From assembly GCA_020248865.1 (NCBI GenBank), contig JADCGS010000025.1, positions 1 to 64,000 on the forward strand: DNA of 64,000 nt, written 5' to 3'. The DNA comes from Burkholderiales bacterium (GTDB lineage: Bacteria; Pseudomonadota; Gammaproteobacteria; Burkholderiales; Burkholderiaceae_F). Both the position numbers and the translations under genes were made by a program. Shown here piece after piece: positions 13,601 through 21,203 of this stretch (position 1 is its first letter; each line of letters opens with the position of its first letter). Under the pieces are notes generated by a model. It was not told where the DNA came from. It ran no database searches and saw only the letters and a program-made list of their open reading frames with translations.

Positions 13601-13769
13601 CCGGAGCCAGTATCGCCGGCGCCATCAGCGCGAGGGCGAAGACACCAAGCGCCAGCGCCAGCTTGCACCGCAGGCAGTTGCGTCCTACTAGCACCTGGGT
13701 CCGGGCATCGATCATTTGACGTGCGCGAAAGGCAAGGAAGGAGAGTTGGCGCGAGCCCAATAGGCCCAA
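10659..13769 (-). CDS. membrane-anchored PAS-GGDEF-EAL cyclic-di-GMP signalling protein
   Basis: A 1036-residue sensor. Two hydrophobic segments lie near residues 35-90. Four PAS-like repeats follow, three of them marked by FDWYWRED, TEWYWETD and SDWYWEMD, and each with a PAC-like tail ending in a DVTE-type motif. A GGDEF domain reads RRGGDEL, where the last residue is Leu instead of Phe; the usual RxxD inhibitory site just upstream is replaced by DEPD. The C-terminal EAL domain keeps AEALIRW, the VEVTE glutamate and DDFGVGFSSL with IQRLKIDRSF, so phosphodiesterase activity is likely. It probably tunes cyclic-di-GMP in response to a small-molecule or redox cue. The start could be the second Met at 13715. 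Confidence 0.92.
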   Translation of the reverse strand: MGLLGSRQLSFLAFRARQMIDARTQVLVGRNCLRCKLALALGVFALALMAPAILAPDAIGAGGRTAVLALAFVAVALSIGLFVAVLRRAQSGTEPIEAAFESNNVGVAVFDALDRLVRCNEAYRALFPEIRHLMVPGVRHDELMRAYYPLASSEVVAGRPLETFVEQMRQQRRQVASSEVVRRHTGRWLLMTDARTAAGGVVSFRIDVTEHRVTDLELRHRRRVSDEIAELTFDWYWREDADGRLIELSERAEAAFGVPTERLLGKRRDEIRGFSADPVELAAYRAQVAQRQTFPWFRHQCTHGSGRTIWIAVTGKPVFDGDGSFLGYFGAGRDVTERTSTIAALRLSEERLRALMALATEWYWETDAELRFTVVEGPQPARAELLERVGGAPLDRWSAQSGVELDWSAVRRLVDRRTGFRRVPFRVRKRDGSIAYFETSAEPILQAERFCGYRGLAWDVTEREALLARVTDSEARFRALTELSSDWYWEMDADGRVASVRQGAGGRGLDPRTMVGRALWETDQELVQPATWDELRAAVAERRPFRDLLLRLRRDGEISTYTLIGGDPVFDPERGFCGYRGVGKNITEQVRAQERIERLANIDPLTQLANRQSFDERAQRILGGAYAEGRQCALLFVDLDNFRLLNNGYGHRIGDRMLSIVASRMRCVVDEPDLLGRRGGDELVVLLVDVPRPEHAAEIAQQLIKAISAPERMLGMEVSVTPSIGIGLFPSDGVDLDSLLNAADAAMYQAKEGGRKTYAFYTPAVARRVDLRLRLENRLRKAVEARDFRLFYQPLVSLADGKMVGAEALIRWKDAELGDISPGEFIPIAEESGLIIGLGEWVIREAARARRVWRSLGLDLPPVAINFSGIQLRQLGCVEGLLQVLADCEVPASDVEVEVTETGLLDTNAVARENLVRLRNAGVKIALDDFGVGFSSLSHLRDLPIQRLKIDRSFTVECMRDARTLTIVKAVIEMARSLGIAVTAEGIETQAQQTWMQHLGCDSAQGYLFARPMPTEDFLKLFIDKRGVGRERSLMH

Positions 13770-13946
13770 GGCTCAAGTATGGCGGCAAAGCATCACGTCG
13801 GTGCCGGCGCACACCACCCGTGCACACGGTCGAGCCTGCGAACTGTGGCTCTGCCGCTCCGCTTATCGTCGGATTGCGGCGTGCCAGCCGTGCTGCGCAG
13901 TCCGCTCGCTCGTGTCGGCGTCAGGCGATGGCGCGCGTAATGGCCG

Positions 13947-15935
13947 CTACACGTCGACTTGCACCTCGTTGCCGTGCTCTTCCAGCCAGGTGCGACGCGA
14001 CTGCGCCTCGGCCCTGCCCATGAGCATCGTCATGGTGTCGACCGTGGCGGCGCGCGGCTCGGCGCCCAGCGTCACGGGCAGCAACCGCCGCGTGTCGGGG
14101 TTCATCGTCGTCTCCCACAACTGCTCGGCGCTCATCTCGCCCAGGCCCTTGAAGCGGGCGATGCTCCAGGCGCCCTCGCGCACGCCCTCGTCCCTGAGCT
14201 TCACGAGCGTGGCGTCGAGCTCCTCGTCGTCCAGGCAATAGATGCGCCGCGCCGGGCGCTTGCCGGCCGCCGGTACATCGACGCGGAACAGCGGTGGCCG
14301 CGCCACGCAGATGTGGCCGCGCTCGATGAGCCGCGGGAAGTGCCGGAAGAACAGGGTCAGCAACAGCACCTGGATGTGCGAGCCGTCGACATCCGCGTCG
14401 GCCAGGATGCAGATCTTGCCGTAGCGCAGGCCCGCCAGATCGGGCTCGTCGTCGGGCCCGTGCGGATCGACGCCGACGGCCACCGCGATATCGTGCACCT
14501 CGGCGTTGGCAAACAGCCGGTCGCGCTCGACCTCCCAGGTGTTGAGGACCTTGCCACGCAGCGGCAAGATGGCCTGGAACTCCTTGTCGCGCCCCATCTT
14601 GGCGCTGCCGCCGGCCGAATCGCCCTCGACCAGGAACAGCTCGTTGCGCCCGAGATCGGTGCTTTCGCAGTCGGTCAGCTTGCCCGGCAGCACCGCAACC
14701 GCCGAGCCCTTCTTCTTCTCCACTTTCTGCGCGGCGCGCGTCCGCGCCTGCGCCTGGCGGATCGCCAGGTCCGCCAACCTGCGGCCGTGCTCCGGATGCT
14801 GGTTGAGCCAGATTTCCAGTTGCGGCCTGACGAACGACGACACCAGCCTGAGCGCGTCGCGGCTGTTCAGCCGTTCCTTGATCTGGCCCTGGAACTGCGG
14901 GTCGAGCACCTTGGCCGACAGCACGAAGCTCGCACGCGCGAACACGTCCTCGGGCAGCAGCTTCACCCCCTTGGGCAGCAGGCTGTGCGCATCGACGAAA
15001 GCGCGCACTGCGCTGAACATGCCGTCGCGCAGCCCTGCCTCGTGGGTGCCGCCGGCCGGCGTGGGGATCAGGTTGACGTAGCTCTCGCGCACCGGCGCGC
15101 CCTCCTCGGTCCAGGCGATCACCCAGCGCGCGCCCTCGCCTTCGGCGAAGCTCTCGTCATCGGCGCCGGCGTGGCCCTCCGCCTCGAATGGCGGCAGCAG
15201 CGGCTCGGCGCCGATGCCGGCCAGCAGGTACTGCTGCAGTCCGCCGTCGTACTTCCAGCGCTGCGACTTGCCGCTGCGCTCCTGCCTGAGCGTGACTTCG
15301 GTGCCCGGCAGCAGCACGGCCTTGCTGCGCAACAGGCGCTCCAGTTCGTCCAGCGGGATCGACGGCGTGTCGAAGTAACGCGCGTTGGGCCAGACCTGCA
15401 CGCGGGTGCCGCTGGCCTTGCCGGCATCGGCGCCGCGAGCAGCCCGGCTGGTGAGCTTCTCGCGCACGTCGCCGTCGGCAAAGCCGATGGTGTGTACCTT
15501 GCCGTCGCGCCAGACCGTGACATCGAGCCGCGCCGACAGGGCGTTCGTCACCGACACGCCGACACCGTGCAGGCCGCCGGAGAACGCGTACGCCCCGCCA
15601 GCCCGCTTGTCGAACTTGCCGCCGGCGTGCAGGCGCGTGTAGACGATCTCCACCACCGGTACCTGTTCCTCCGGGTGCAGACCCACCGGGATGCCGCGGC
15701 CGTCGTCCTCCACGCTGATGCTGCCATCCTGGTGCAGCGTGACATCGATGCGGCTGCCAAAGCCGTCGAGGATCTCGTCGGCCGCGTTGTCGATCACCTC
15801 CTGCACGATATGCAGCGGCGAGTCGGTGCGGGTGTACATGCCCGGCCGCTGCCTGACCGGCTCCAGCCCCTTGAGCACGCGAATGGAGGCTTCGCCGTAC
15901 TCGCGGCCGGGGCGTGCGCGGGCAGAGGTGGCCAT
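13947..15935 (-). CDS. parE: DNA topoisomerase IV subunit B
   Basis: A 662-residue type IIA ATPase subunit that pairs with ParC to decatenate daughter chromosomes. The GHKL ATP-binding elements are EVIDNAADEILDGF and DDGRGIPVG. The TOPRIM domain has LVEGDSAGGSA, and the metal-binding DADVDGSHI follows. Length and the PLRGKVLNTWE region fit ParE rather than the longer GyrB. I placed the start at 15935 because AAGGA lies five bases upstream; an ATG six codons earlier has no such site. parC is not in the window. A palindrome of two perfect DnaA boxes lies about 75-97 bases upstream of the start codon. Confidence 0.95.
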   Translation of the reverse strand: MATSARARPGREYGEASIRVLKGLEPVRQRPGMYTRTDSPLHIVQEVIDNAADEILDGFGSRIDVTLHQDGSISVEDDGRGIPVGLHPEEQVPVVEIVYTRLHAGGKFDKRAGGAYAFSGGLHGVGVSVTNALSARLDVTVWRDGKVHTIGFADGDVREKLTSRAARGADAGKASGTRVQVWPNARYFDTPSIPLDELERLLRSKAVLLPGTEVTLRQERSGKSQRWKYDGGLQQYLLAGIGAEPLLPPFEAEGHAGADDESFAEGEGARWVIAWTEEGAPVRESYVNLIPTPAGGTHEAGLRDGMFSAVRAFVDAHSLLPKGVKLLPEDVFARASFVLSAKVLDPQFQGQIKERLNSRDALRLVSSFVRPQLEIWLNQHPEHGRRLADLAIRQAQARTRAAQKVEKKKGSAVAVLPGKLTDCESTDLGRNELFLVEGDSAGGSAKMGRDKEFQAILPLRGKVLNTWEVERDRLFANAEVHDIAVAVGVDPHGPDDEPDLAGLRYGKICILADADVDGSHIQVLLLTLFFRHFPRLIERGHICVARPPLFRVDVPAAGKRPARRIYCLDDEELDATLVKLRDEGVREGAWSIARFKGLGEMSAEQLWETTMNPDTRRLLPVTLGAEPRAATVDTMTMLMGRAEAQSRRTWLEEHGNEVQVDV

Positions 15936-16007
15936 CGGTTTCCTTGCTGGCAATCGCGGGCGCGGATTCTATCGGCGGCGGCGCATTCGCTCATGAGGCG
16001 CGCTTTC

Positions 16008-16032
16008 CTTATCCACAGCTGCTGTGGATAAG
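16008..16032. promoter_or_regulatory. inverted pair of perfect DnaA boxes upstream of parE
   Basis: TTATCCACA at 16009-16017 and its complement TGTGGATAA at 16023-16031 flank a five-base centre, giving a 25-base palindrome. Both nonamers match the DnaA-box consensus exactly. A parE -10 candidate (TAGAAT, complement of 15966-15971) lies about 40 bases downstream, so the site sits at or just upstream of the promoter. The tRNA-Arg gene starts 110 bases away on the other side. Binding by DnaA is inferred from the consensus. Confidence 0.7.
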
Positions 16033-16141
16033 CGCGTCCCATCGCCTCGCCAAGCACGCAGCGACGCGGGTTGCGCTGGAGTGCTCACGGATGGTGCAGG
16101 CGCCCCGCCGGGCGCGGCGCGCACTTCTTATACTTGCCGGA

Positions 16142-16213
16142 CTCGCTGTAGTTCAATGGATAGAACAGGGTCCTCCTAAGACTCAGATGCAGGTTCGATT
16201 CCTGCCAGCGGGA
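16142..16213 (+). tRNA. tRNA-Arg (anticodon CCU)
   Basis: A full cloverleaf can be drawn. The acceptor stem pairs 16142-16148 (CTCGCTG) with 16206-16212 (CAGCGGG) using one U-G pair, and A16213 is the discriminator. The D stem is GTTC/GAAC, the anticodon stem GGGTC/GACTC encloses loop CTCCTAA with anticodon CCU at 16175-16177, and the T arm is GCAGG-TTCGATT-CCTGC. No CCA is encoded. It would decode the rare AGG arginine codon. A TATACT box at 16129-16134 lies just seven bases upstream, so transcription may start almost at the mature 5' end. No integrase or att-like repeat is nearby. Confidence 0.93.
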
Positions 16214-16216
16214 CGG

Positions 16217-16285
16217 CCCCGAGGAAAACAGCACCTGCTTGCTGTTTTCCCGGGGGCCGCCCAGTGCGCCTGCATGCGCACTGGG
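16217..16285. repeat. double-hairpin (REP/BIME-like) repeat, copy 1
   Basis: A 69-base unit made of two palindromes. The first has an 11-base stem (GGAAAACAGCA with TGCTGTTTTCC, 16223-16250); the second has a 10-base stem (CCCAGTGCGC with GCGCACTGGG, 16260-16285). Copy 1 starts four bases after the tRNA-Arg discriminator and could act as its transcription end, although the hairpin is followed by C/G rather than a T-run. Confidence 0.85.
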
Positions 16286-16337
16286 GAGAGGAAAGCGCCC
16301 AGCCCGTAGCGAGGCCACCGCAACCACGCGCGATGCG

Positions 16338-16406
16338 CCCCGAGGAAAACAGCAGCTGCTTGCTGTTTTCCCGGGGGCCGCCCAGTGCGCCTGCATGCGC
16401 ACTGGG
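16338..16406. repeat. double-hairpin (REP/BIME-like) repeat, copy 2
   Basis: A second 69-base copy lies exactly 121 bases downstream of copy 1 and differs by a single base in the first loop. Both stems are preserved. The doublet structure and intergenic location resemble bacterial interspersed mosaic elements. Genome-wide copy number cannot be judged from this window. Confidence 0.85.
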
Positions 16407-16545
16407 TAGTGGAAAGCCCGATGCCCCGAGTGACCGCACAGTCACCCCGCACGGGTCACTATGCCGCCAACCCCACAGCACTGCCTTACTCTTTTCCTCC
16501 TACCCCTTGCGCACGTCGTGCCTGTCCGTCGACACTGGCGCCCCC

Positions 16546-18399
16546 ATGCAACCCGCCCCCACGCGCCGCCTCGCTGCCATCCTGCTTGCCGATATCGCCG
16601 GCTACAGCCGGCTGATGGAGCGCGACGAGCAGGGTACCCACCGGCGTCTGGGCCAACTGCGCGCCGAGGTGACCGATCCGGCCATCGCGCGCCATCACGG
16701 CCGCTTCGTGCGCGCCAAGGGGGACGACCTGCTGGTGGAGTTCAGCAGCGCGGTGGAGGCGCTGTCCTGCGCGGTGGAGATCCAGCGGGTCATGGCCGAG
16801 CGCAACCGCGATCTGGATCCGGAGGCACGGCTGCAATGGCGCATCGGCATCAACCTGGGCGACGTTCTCATCGATGGCAATGACATCGCGGGCGATGGCG
16901 TCAACGTGGCAGCCCGCCTCGAAGCCCTCGCCGAGCCCGGTGAAGTTGCCATTTCGGCCGCCGTGCGCGAACAGGTCCGGCAGCTCGCGGGCGTGCAGAT
17001 GGCCTATGCGGGCGAGCACCGTGTCAAGAACATTTCGCGCCCGATCCGTGTCTACAAGGTGCGTCACGACGGTGGCCGTCCTCCCTTAGCGTGGCGCGCG
17101 CGCCTGCGCCAGGCCGTCCGGTACCTGCGCGCGCCGCTGTTGCTGGGCGGCGCGCTCATCGCCGCAGTTGCTCTCTGGGCTGCAGGGCCGTGGCGAGCCG
17201 GCGAGCCGCCGCGCCTCTCGCTCGCCGTGCTCCCGCTGAAGGGCAGCGGCGAGGCGGCCGCTGCGGCGGCCGCGCTCACCACCGACGCGAGCGCAGCGCT
17301 GGCCCACATGCTCAACGGCAACCTCGCCGCTCCGGGGGCGGCGGCCCGCGCCGGCGAGTTCGTGCAGGATCACGCGCAACTGCGCCGGCGCCTGAACGTC
17401 CGCTACGTGCTCGAAGGCGAGGTCGCCATCGAGGGCGCGGAACTGCGGCTGACGGCCCGGCTGGTCGACACCGAGAGCGGTCGGCAGATCTGGTCGAGCA
17501 GCATCTCCGCCCCGCGCCGGAGCGCCGAACCCGTGCCCCTGGAGCTGCTCGGACCGCTCGTCAACCGCGTGGCCAGCACGATCCGCCGCGCCGATCTCGC
17601 CCGCCCGCAGCCCGGCGGACCCGATGCGCTCGAGTTGTCGCTGCGCGGTTGGACGCTGATGCCCAACACCGAGACCGCCGAGCAACTGCGCGACGTGCGG
17701 CGACTGTTCGAGCAAGCGCTCGAAAAGGCGCCCGATCATATCGACGCCCTGGCGGGCGCCGCCTACGCGCTCGCCTACGAGTCCGACCGCACCGCCACGC
17801 GGGAGGAAAGCCGACCGCTGCTGCAGCGGGCTGCCGAGCTGTCGTTGCGCGCCATCAGCCTCGGCGCCCAGAGCGCCCTTGCTTGGCGGGTGCGCGCAGG
17901 CGTGCTGGAAATCCAGGAACAATGGAGCGCCGCGGAACAGGCCATCGACCTCGCGCTGACCATCAACCCGTTCGACAGCGAAGCCCACGCGCAGCGCGGC
18001 AGCCTGCTGATCTCGACCGGCCGCCCGGAGGAGGCCGTTGCCGCGCTCGACAAGTCGATCCGCCTGAACCCCGAAAGCGAGACCGTGGGCGTGCACCTGA
18101 ACAGCCGCTGCCGCGCCGAGCTCTATCTCGAGCGTTATGCGGCCGCCATCGACAGTTGCTCCCGCGCCACCGCCTTCGCGCCCGCGTGGATCGATTACAT
18201 GCTGCTGACCGCCGCCTACGCCATGAGCGGCCAAACCCAGCACGCCGCGGCCGCCAAGGCCGAACTGCTGCGCCGCGAGCCCAGCTTCACGCTGGCCTGG
18301 CTCGCCTCGAAGTCCGTGGCCCCGCATCCGCGCAACCTCGAGCAGCGCGAGCGCACGCTGGTGACCGGCTTGCGGCGGGCCGGCGTGCCCGAGAAGTAA
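16546..18399 (+). CDS. class III adenylate/guanylate cyclase with C-terminal TPR domain
   Basis: A 617-residue protein. The N-terminal catalytic domain (about 1-175) has the metal aspartates in LLADIAGYSRLME and KGDDLLVEF, the base-selecting lysine before GDD, and the transition-state pair in GVNVAARLEAL, so it looks active. One transmembrane helix lies near residues 195-215. A TolB/FlgO-like segment follows (LAVLPLKGSG, then YVLEGEVAIEGAELRL), and from about residue 370 there are repeated TPR helices. This architecture is common among proteobacterial class III cyclases. The ATG at 16546 starts MQPAPTRRLAAIL; the longer frame runs through the palindromic repeats and is rejected. Purine preference is unknown. 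Confidence 0.9.
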   Translation: MQPAPTRRLAAILLADIAGYSRLMERDEQGTHRRLGQLRAEVTDPAIARHHGRFVRAKGDDLLVEFSSAVEALSCAVEIQRVMAERNRDLDPEARLQWRIGINLGDVLIDGNDIAGDGVNVAARLEALAEPGEVAISAAVREQVRQLAGVQMAYAGEHRVKNISRPIRVYKVRHDGGRPPLAWRARLRQAVRYLRAPLLLGGALIAAVALWAAGPWRAGEPPRLSLAVLPLKGSGEAAAAAAALTTDASAALAHMLNGNLAAPGAAARAGEFVQDHAQLRRRLNVRYVLEGEVAIEGAELRLTARLVDTESGRQIWSSSISAPRRSAEPVPLELLGPLVNRVASTIRRADLARPQPGGPDALELSLRGWTLMPNTETAEQLRDVRRLFEQALEKAPDHIDALAGAAYALAYESDRTATREESRPLLQRAAELSLRAISLGAQSALAWRVRAGVLEIQEQWSAAEQAIDLALTINPFDSEAHAQRGSLLISTGRPEEAVAALDKSIRLNPESETVGVHLNSRCRAELYLERYAAAIDSCSRATAFAPAWIDYMLLTAAYAMSGQTQHAAAAKAELLRREPSFTLAWLASKSVAPHPRNLEQRERTLVTGLRRAGVPEK

Positions 18400-18498
18400 G
18401 GCGCCGCCGCGCAGGCAGCGGGCGCGAGCGGCGTCATGCCATACCCCAGCGGTTCCCTGGCCGCACCCCCTCGCAGCATCATCCCACCTGGTCAGGCG

Positions 18499-18510
18499 CC
18501 CCCCCCCCCC
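18499..18510. repeat. poly-C tract of 12
   Basis: Twelve consecutive C residues lie in the 138-base gap between the cyclase and the convergent DUF2788 gene, about 30 bases past the latter's stop codon. Such runs are slippage-prone and also error-prone in sequencing. Confidence 0.9.
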
Positions 18511-18537
18511 GCCCGAAGCGCTCTGCAAGACTCGCGC

Positions 18538-18759
18538 TCAGAGACCCAGCATCCACTGGATCACCTGCTTCATCAGGAAGCCGAAGATCCCGAAAGCCAG
18601 CACGAAAAACAGCACGAACGTGCCAAAGCGCCCCGCCTTGGACTCGCGGGCCACCTTCCAGATGATGAAGAGCATCAGGCCGATGAACCCGGCCAGGCCC
18701 CAGGTCAGGCCGAGCTGCGAGATCTGCGCCTCGGTGAGGCCGAAGACGGTGCCCTCCAT
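18538..18759 (-). CDS. small membrane protein, DUF2788-like
   Basis: A 73-residue protein with two predicted membrane helices, LAGFIGLMLFIIWKVA and FGTFVLFFVLAFGIFGFL, joined by a short charged loop. Length and layout match the DUF2788 family found in betaproteobacteria. No enzymatic motif is visible and the role is unknown. It starts five bases after the stop of the DUF2189-type gene, so the two are almost certainly co-transcribed and may act together in the inner membrane. Confidence 0.75.
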   Translation of the reverse strand: MEGTVFGLTEAQISQLGLTWGLAGFIGLMLFIIWKVARESKAGRFGTFVLFFVLAFGIFGFLMKQVIQWMLGL

Positions 18760-18764
18760 GGCCG

Positions 18765-19556
18765 TCACTCGTTGCGCAGGGCAACGCCGTCGGTGACCAC
18801 CAGGTCCTTGTAGGCGTGCCAGGTCGCGTGCCCCAGCAGCGGCACCGCGACGATGAAGCCCAGCATCGCGGTGGCCAACGACAGCACCACCGCCCCCATC
18901 ACCACCGCCGCCCACAGCCCCATGGTCACCGGGTTGTCGCCGACCGCGCGCACGCTCGTGAGCAGGGCGCGGCGCAAGCCCACCATGCGGCCCAGCAGCA
19001 GCGGCGGCGAGACGGCCGTGAGTGAGAACACCACGGCACAGCCCAGCCCACCCAGCAGCAGCCACAGCAGGAACAGCCCGTCGCCCTGGTGCAGGGCGGC
19101 ATAGCGCAGGAACTCGGCCGGTGTGCGCAGCGGCTCGCTTACGAAGAGCGTGAACAGCAGCGCCGACACCAGCACCCAGGCCGTCCCCAGCGCAAACAGC
19201 AGCAGCCCCACCTGCACCAGCGGACGGGTCTCGCGTCGCCAGGCGTTGACCACGGCGGCAAAGCCGGGTTGCTCGCCGCGCGCCTGCAGGCGGCTCAACT
19301 CATACAAGCCGGTCGCCAGGATCGGACCGATGAGCACGAAGCCGGACACCGCGCCCGGCAGCACCCACCAGATCGCCTGCGACAGGGCGACGATGACCCA
19401 GCCGCCGACGGCCACCAGCAGGCCATGCAGCAGGCTGGGCCCCGGGCTGCGCCGGAGGTCGCGCCAGCCCAGCGCCAGCCAGTCGAGCACGCGCTCGGGC
19501 GCGACCGTGCGCACGGGCAGCGGCGGCGGCAAGGCGGAGGACGGGGGCGAGGACAT
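18765..19556 (-). CDS. DUF2189 family integral membrane protein
   Basis: A 263-residue protein with about six hydrophobic helices. The N-terminal soluble part contains VLDWLALGWRDLRRSPG, and helix 2 ends in GPILATGLYELSR, both typical of DUF2189. The C-terminal LGHATWHAYKDLV is also characteristic. Its function is not established; family members are often near respiratory or redox genes, but none is here. It heads a two-gene operon with the DUF2788-like gene. Its start lies 31 bases beyond the tRNA-fMet terminator. Confidence 0.82.
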   Translation of the reverse strand: MSSPPSSALPPPLPVRTVAPERVLDWLALGWRDLRRSPGPSLLHGLLVAVGGWVIVALSQAIWWVLPGAVSGFVLIGPILATGLYELSRLQARGEQPGFAAVVNAWRRETRPLVQVGLLLFALGTAWVLVSALLFTLFVSEPLRTPAEFLRYAALHQGDGLFLLWLLLGGLGCAVVFSLTAVSPPLLLGRMVGLRRALLTSVRAVGDNPVTMGLWAAVVMGAVVLSLATAMLGFIVAVPLLGHATWHAYKDLVVTDGVALRNE

Positions 19557-19586
19557 GGACTGCCCCGAAGTCTGAATGCGGGAGCC

Positions 19587-19618
19587 GAAAACACAAAGGC
19601 CTCCAAACGGAGGCCTTT
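19587..19618 (-). terminator. rho-independent terminator of tRNA-fMet
   Basis: On the minus strand a perfect 10-base stem (AAAGGCCTCC with GGAGGCCTTT, 19595-19618) closed by a four-base loop is followed by TGTGTTTTC. It lies eight bases beyond the tRNA 3' end and between the tRNA and the DUF2189 gene. Confidence 0.85.
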
Positions 19619-19626
19619 GATCTGGC

Positions 19627-19703
<77 letters not shown>

Positions 19704-19757
19704 GCAACTGGTTCGACGCGCCGGAAACTGATGCGTGAGCGATGTCGAGAAGATCGA

Positions 19758-19786
19758 ATGATACACCGCAGCACGGTGCCGGACAA
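19758..19786 (-). promoter_or_regulatory. sigma70-type promoter of tRNA-fMet
   Basis: On the minus strand TTGTCC (complement of 19781-19786) and TATCAT (complement of 19758-19763) are separated by 17 bases, matching 4/6 and 5/6 of the consensus boxes. Transcription would begin near 19751, leaving a leader of about 48 bases before the mature tRNA. Confidence 0.55.
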
Positions 19787-19863
19787 ACCACCGCATGGGC
19801 TGGCGGCACCGCCGCCGGCTGCCCATCCGACGGCGCGCGACAGCCGCCGCGTAGACTCCCCGC

Positions 19864-20445
19864 GTGTTTCGCTCCCCCGCCCGTTTCTGCGCCCATTGCG
19901 GCAGCGCCATCGGCCGGCGCGTGCCGGCCGGGGACAACCGCGAGCGCGACGTCTGCAACGCCTGCGGCAGCATCCACTACGTCAATCCGCGCCCGGTCGT
20001 GGGCACCATTCCGGTCTGGGAAGACCGCATCCTGCTGTGCCGCCGCGCCATCGAGCCGCGCCACGGGTACTGGACCCTGCCGGCCGGGTTCATGGAGGTG
20101 GGCGAGACCACCGGCGAGGGCGCGCTGCGCGAGACGCTGGAGGAAGCCGGCGCGCGCATCGCACTGGGGCCGTTGTTCACGATGATCGACGTGCCGGCGG
20201 TCGAGCAGGTGCACATCTTCTACCGCGCGCAACTGCTCGACCTCGACTTTGCCGCCGGCACCGAGTCGCTCGAGGTGCGCCTGTTCGCCGAACCCGATAT
20301 TCCCTGGTCCGACCTGGCCTTCCGCACGGTGTCCACCACGCTGCGCCTGTTCCTGGAAGACCGGGCCCGCGGCAGCTTCGGCACGCACACCCCGGCGCTG
20401 CTGCACGGCAGCCCGCCGCCGGGTGCGGGCCGCAACCCCGGCTGA
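19864..20445 (+). CDS. nudix hydrolase with N-terminal zinc ribbon
   Basis: A 193-residue protein. Cysteines 9, 12, 31 and 34 (FCAHCG and VCNACG) form a zinc-ribbon as in NADH pyrophosphatases. The nudix box follows around residues 75-100, with GFMEVGE and REtLEEAG supplying the metal-binding glutamates. The family hydrolyses nucleoside diphosphates linked to another moiety, for example NAD(H), FAD or ADP-sugars; the substrate is not defined here. The start is GTG, placed just before the zinc ribbon. It ends two bases before aat and probably shares its transcript. Confidence 0.88.
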   Translation: MFRSPARFCAHCGSAIGRRVPAGDNRERDVCNACGSIHYVNPRPVVGTIPVWEDRILLCRRAIEPRHGYWTLPAGFMEVGETTGEGALRETLEEAGARIALGPLFTMIDVPAVEQVHIFYRAQLLDLDFAAGTESLEVRLFAEPDIPWSDLAFRTVSTTLRLFLEDRARGSFGTHTPALLHGSPPPGAGRNPG

Positions 20446-20447
20446 GC

Positions 20448-21179
20448 ATGATCCCCTGGCTGCGGCCCGGCGAGGGCTTCCCGCCCGTGGCCCAGGCGCT
20501 CGCCCACCCCAACGGCCTGCTGTGCGCCAGCGCGGAGGTCACGCCCGCGCGCCTGGTCGAGGCCTATGGCGCCGGCATCTTTCCCTGGTACTCGGCCGAC
20601 GAGCCCGTGCTCTGGTGGAGCCCGGACCCGCGCATGGTGCTGCGGCCGGCCGAGTTTCGCGTCAGCCGCTCGCTGGGCAAGCTGCTGAAGCGGCTGGCCG
20701 CGCCCGAGCCCGGGTTCACGGTGACGCTCGATGCGCAGTTCGAGCAGGTGATGCGCGAGTGCAGCGCACCGCGCCCGGGACAGGACGGCACCTGGATCAC
20801 GGAGCCCATGTTGCGCGCTTACGCCGAACTGCACCAGCGCGGCCTGGCGCACTCGGTGGAGGTGTGGCGCGACGGCCTGCTCGCGGGCGGCTTGTATGGC
20901 GTGGCGCTGGGCCGGATGTTCTACGGCGAGTCGATGTTCACGCGCGTCACCGACGCCTCGAAGATCGCTCTGGCCGCTCTGGTGCGGCTGTTGCTTGAAG
21001 AGAAAGTCGCGGTGATAGACTGCCAGCAGAACACCTCGCACCTGGCCTCTCTCGGTGCCACCGAAGTGAGCCGCGCGCAGTTCTGCGCGCATCTGGCGCA
21101 GGCCGTGCGGCAGCCCCCGATCGACTGGGCGGCACGCGCGGCCCGGCCCCTGAACCTGCTGTTTGCAACGTGGTCCTGA
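20448..21179 (+). CDS. aat: leucyl/phenylalanyl-tRNA--protein transferase
   Basis: A 243-residue enzyme that attaches Leu or Phe from charged tRNA to N-terminal Lys or Arg, creating ClpS/ClpAP degradation signals in the bacterial N-end rule pathway. Family signatures include [24 protein letters not shown] and [15 protein letters not shown]. The ATG at 20448 begins [13 protein letters not shown], the common N-terminus. It is followed 24 bases later by bpt, which feeds the same pathway, so the pair forms a functional N-end rule unit. Confidence 0.96.
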   Translation: MIPWLRPGEGFPPVAQALAHPNGLLCASAEVTPARLVEAYGAGIFPWYSADEPVLWWSPDPRMVLRPAEFRVSRSLGKLLKRLAAPEPGFTVTLDAQFEQVMRECSAPRPGQDGTWITEPMLRAYAELHQRGLAHSVEVWRDGLLAGGLYGVALGRMFYGESMFTRVTDASKIALAALVRLLLEEKVAVIDCQQNTSHLASLGATEVSRAQFCAHLAQAVRQPPIDWAARAARPLNLLFATWS

Positions 21180-21203
21180 AGCACGCGCGAGCCTGATCGC
21201 CCC

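Larger units (their letters stand above)
16214..16545. other. intergenic region with two hairpin repeat units
   Basis: The 332 bases between tRNA-Arg and the cyclase gene hold two copies of a compound palindromic repeat (see next entries). Small open frames here are translations of the repeat and are not believed. The last 140 bases are the probable promoter and leader of the cyclase gene; I see no clear -35/-10 pair. Confidence 0.6.

Noticed and set aside
15936-16141. Chromosomal replication origin
   Set aside because: Two DnaA boxes are present, but there is no AT-rich unwinding region, no box cluster and none of dnaA, dnaN, gyrB or rpmH nearby.
16142-16545. tRNA-associated integrated element or attachment site
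   Set aside because: No integrase, no repeated tRNA 3' end and no phage or plasmid genes follow; the duplicated sequence is a hairpin repeat.
16264-16545. N-terminal extension of the cyclase and several small frames
   Set aside because: They are translations of the hairpin repeats and precede the conserved cyclase N-terminus.
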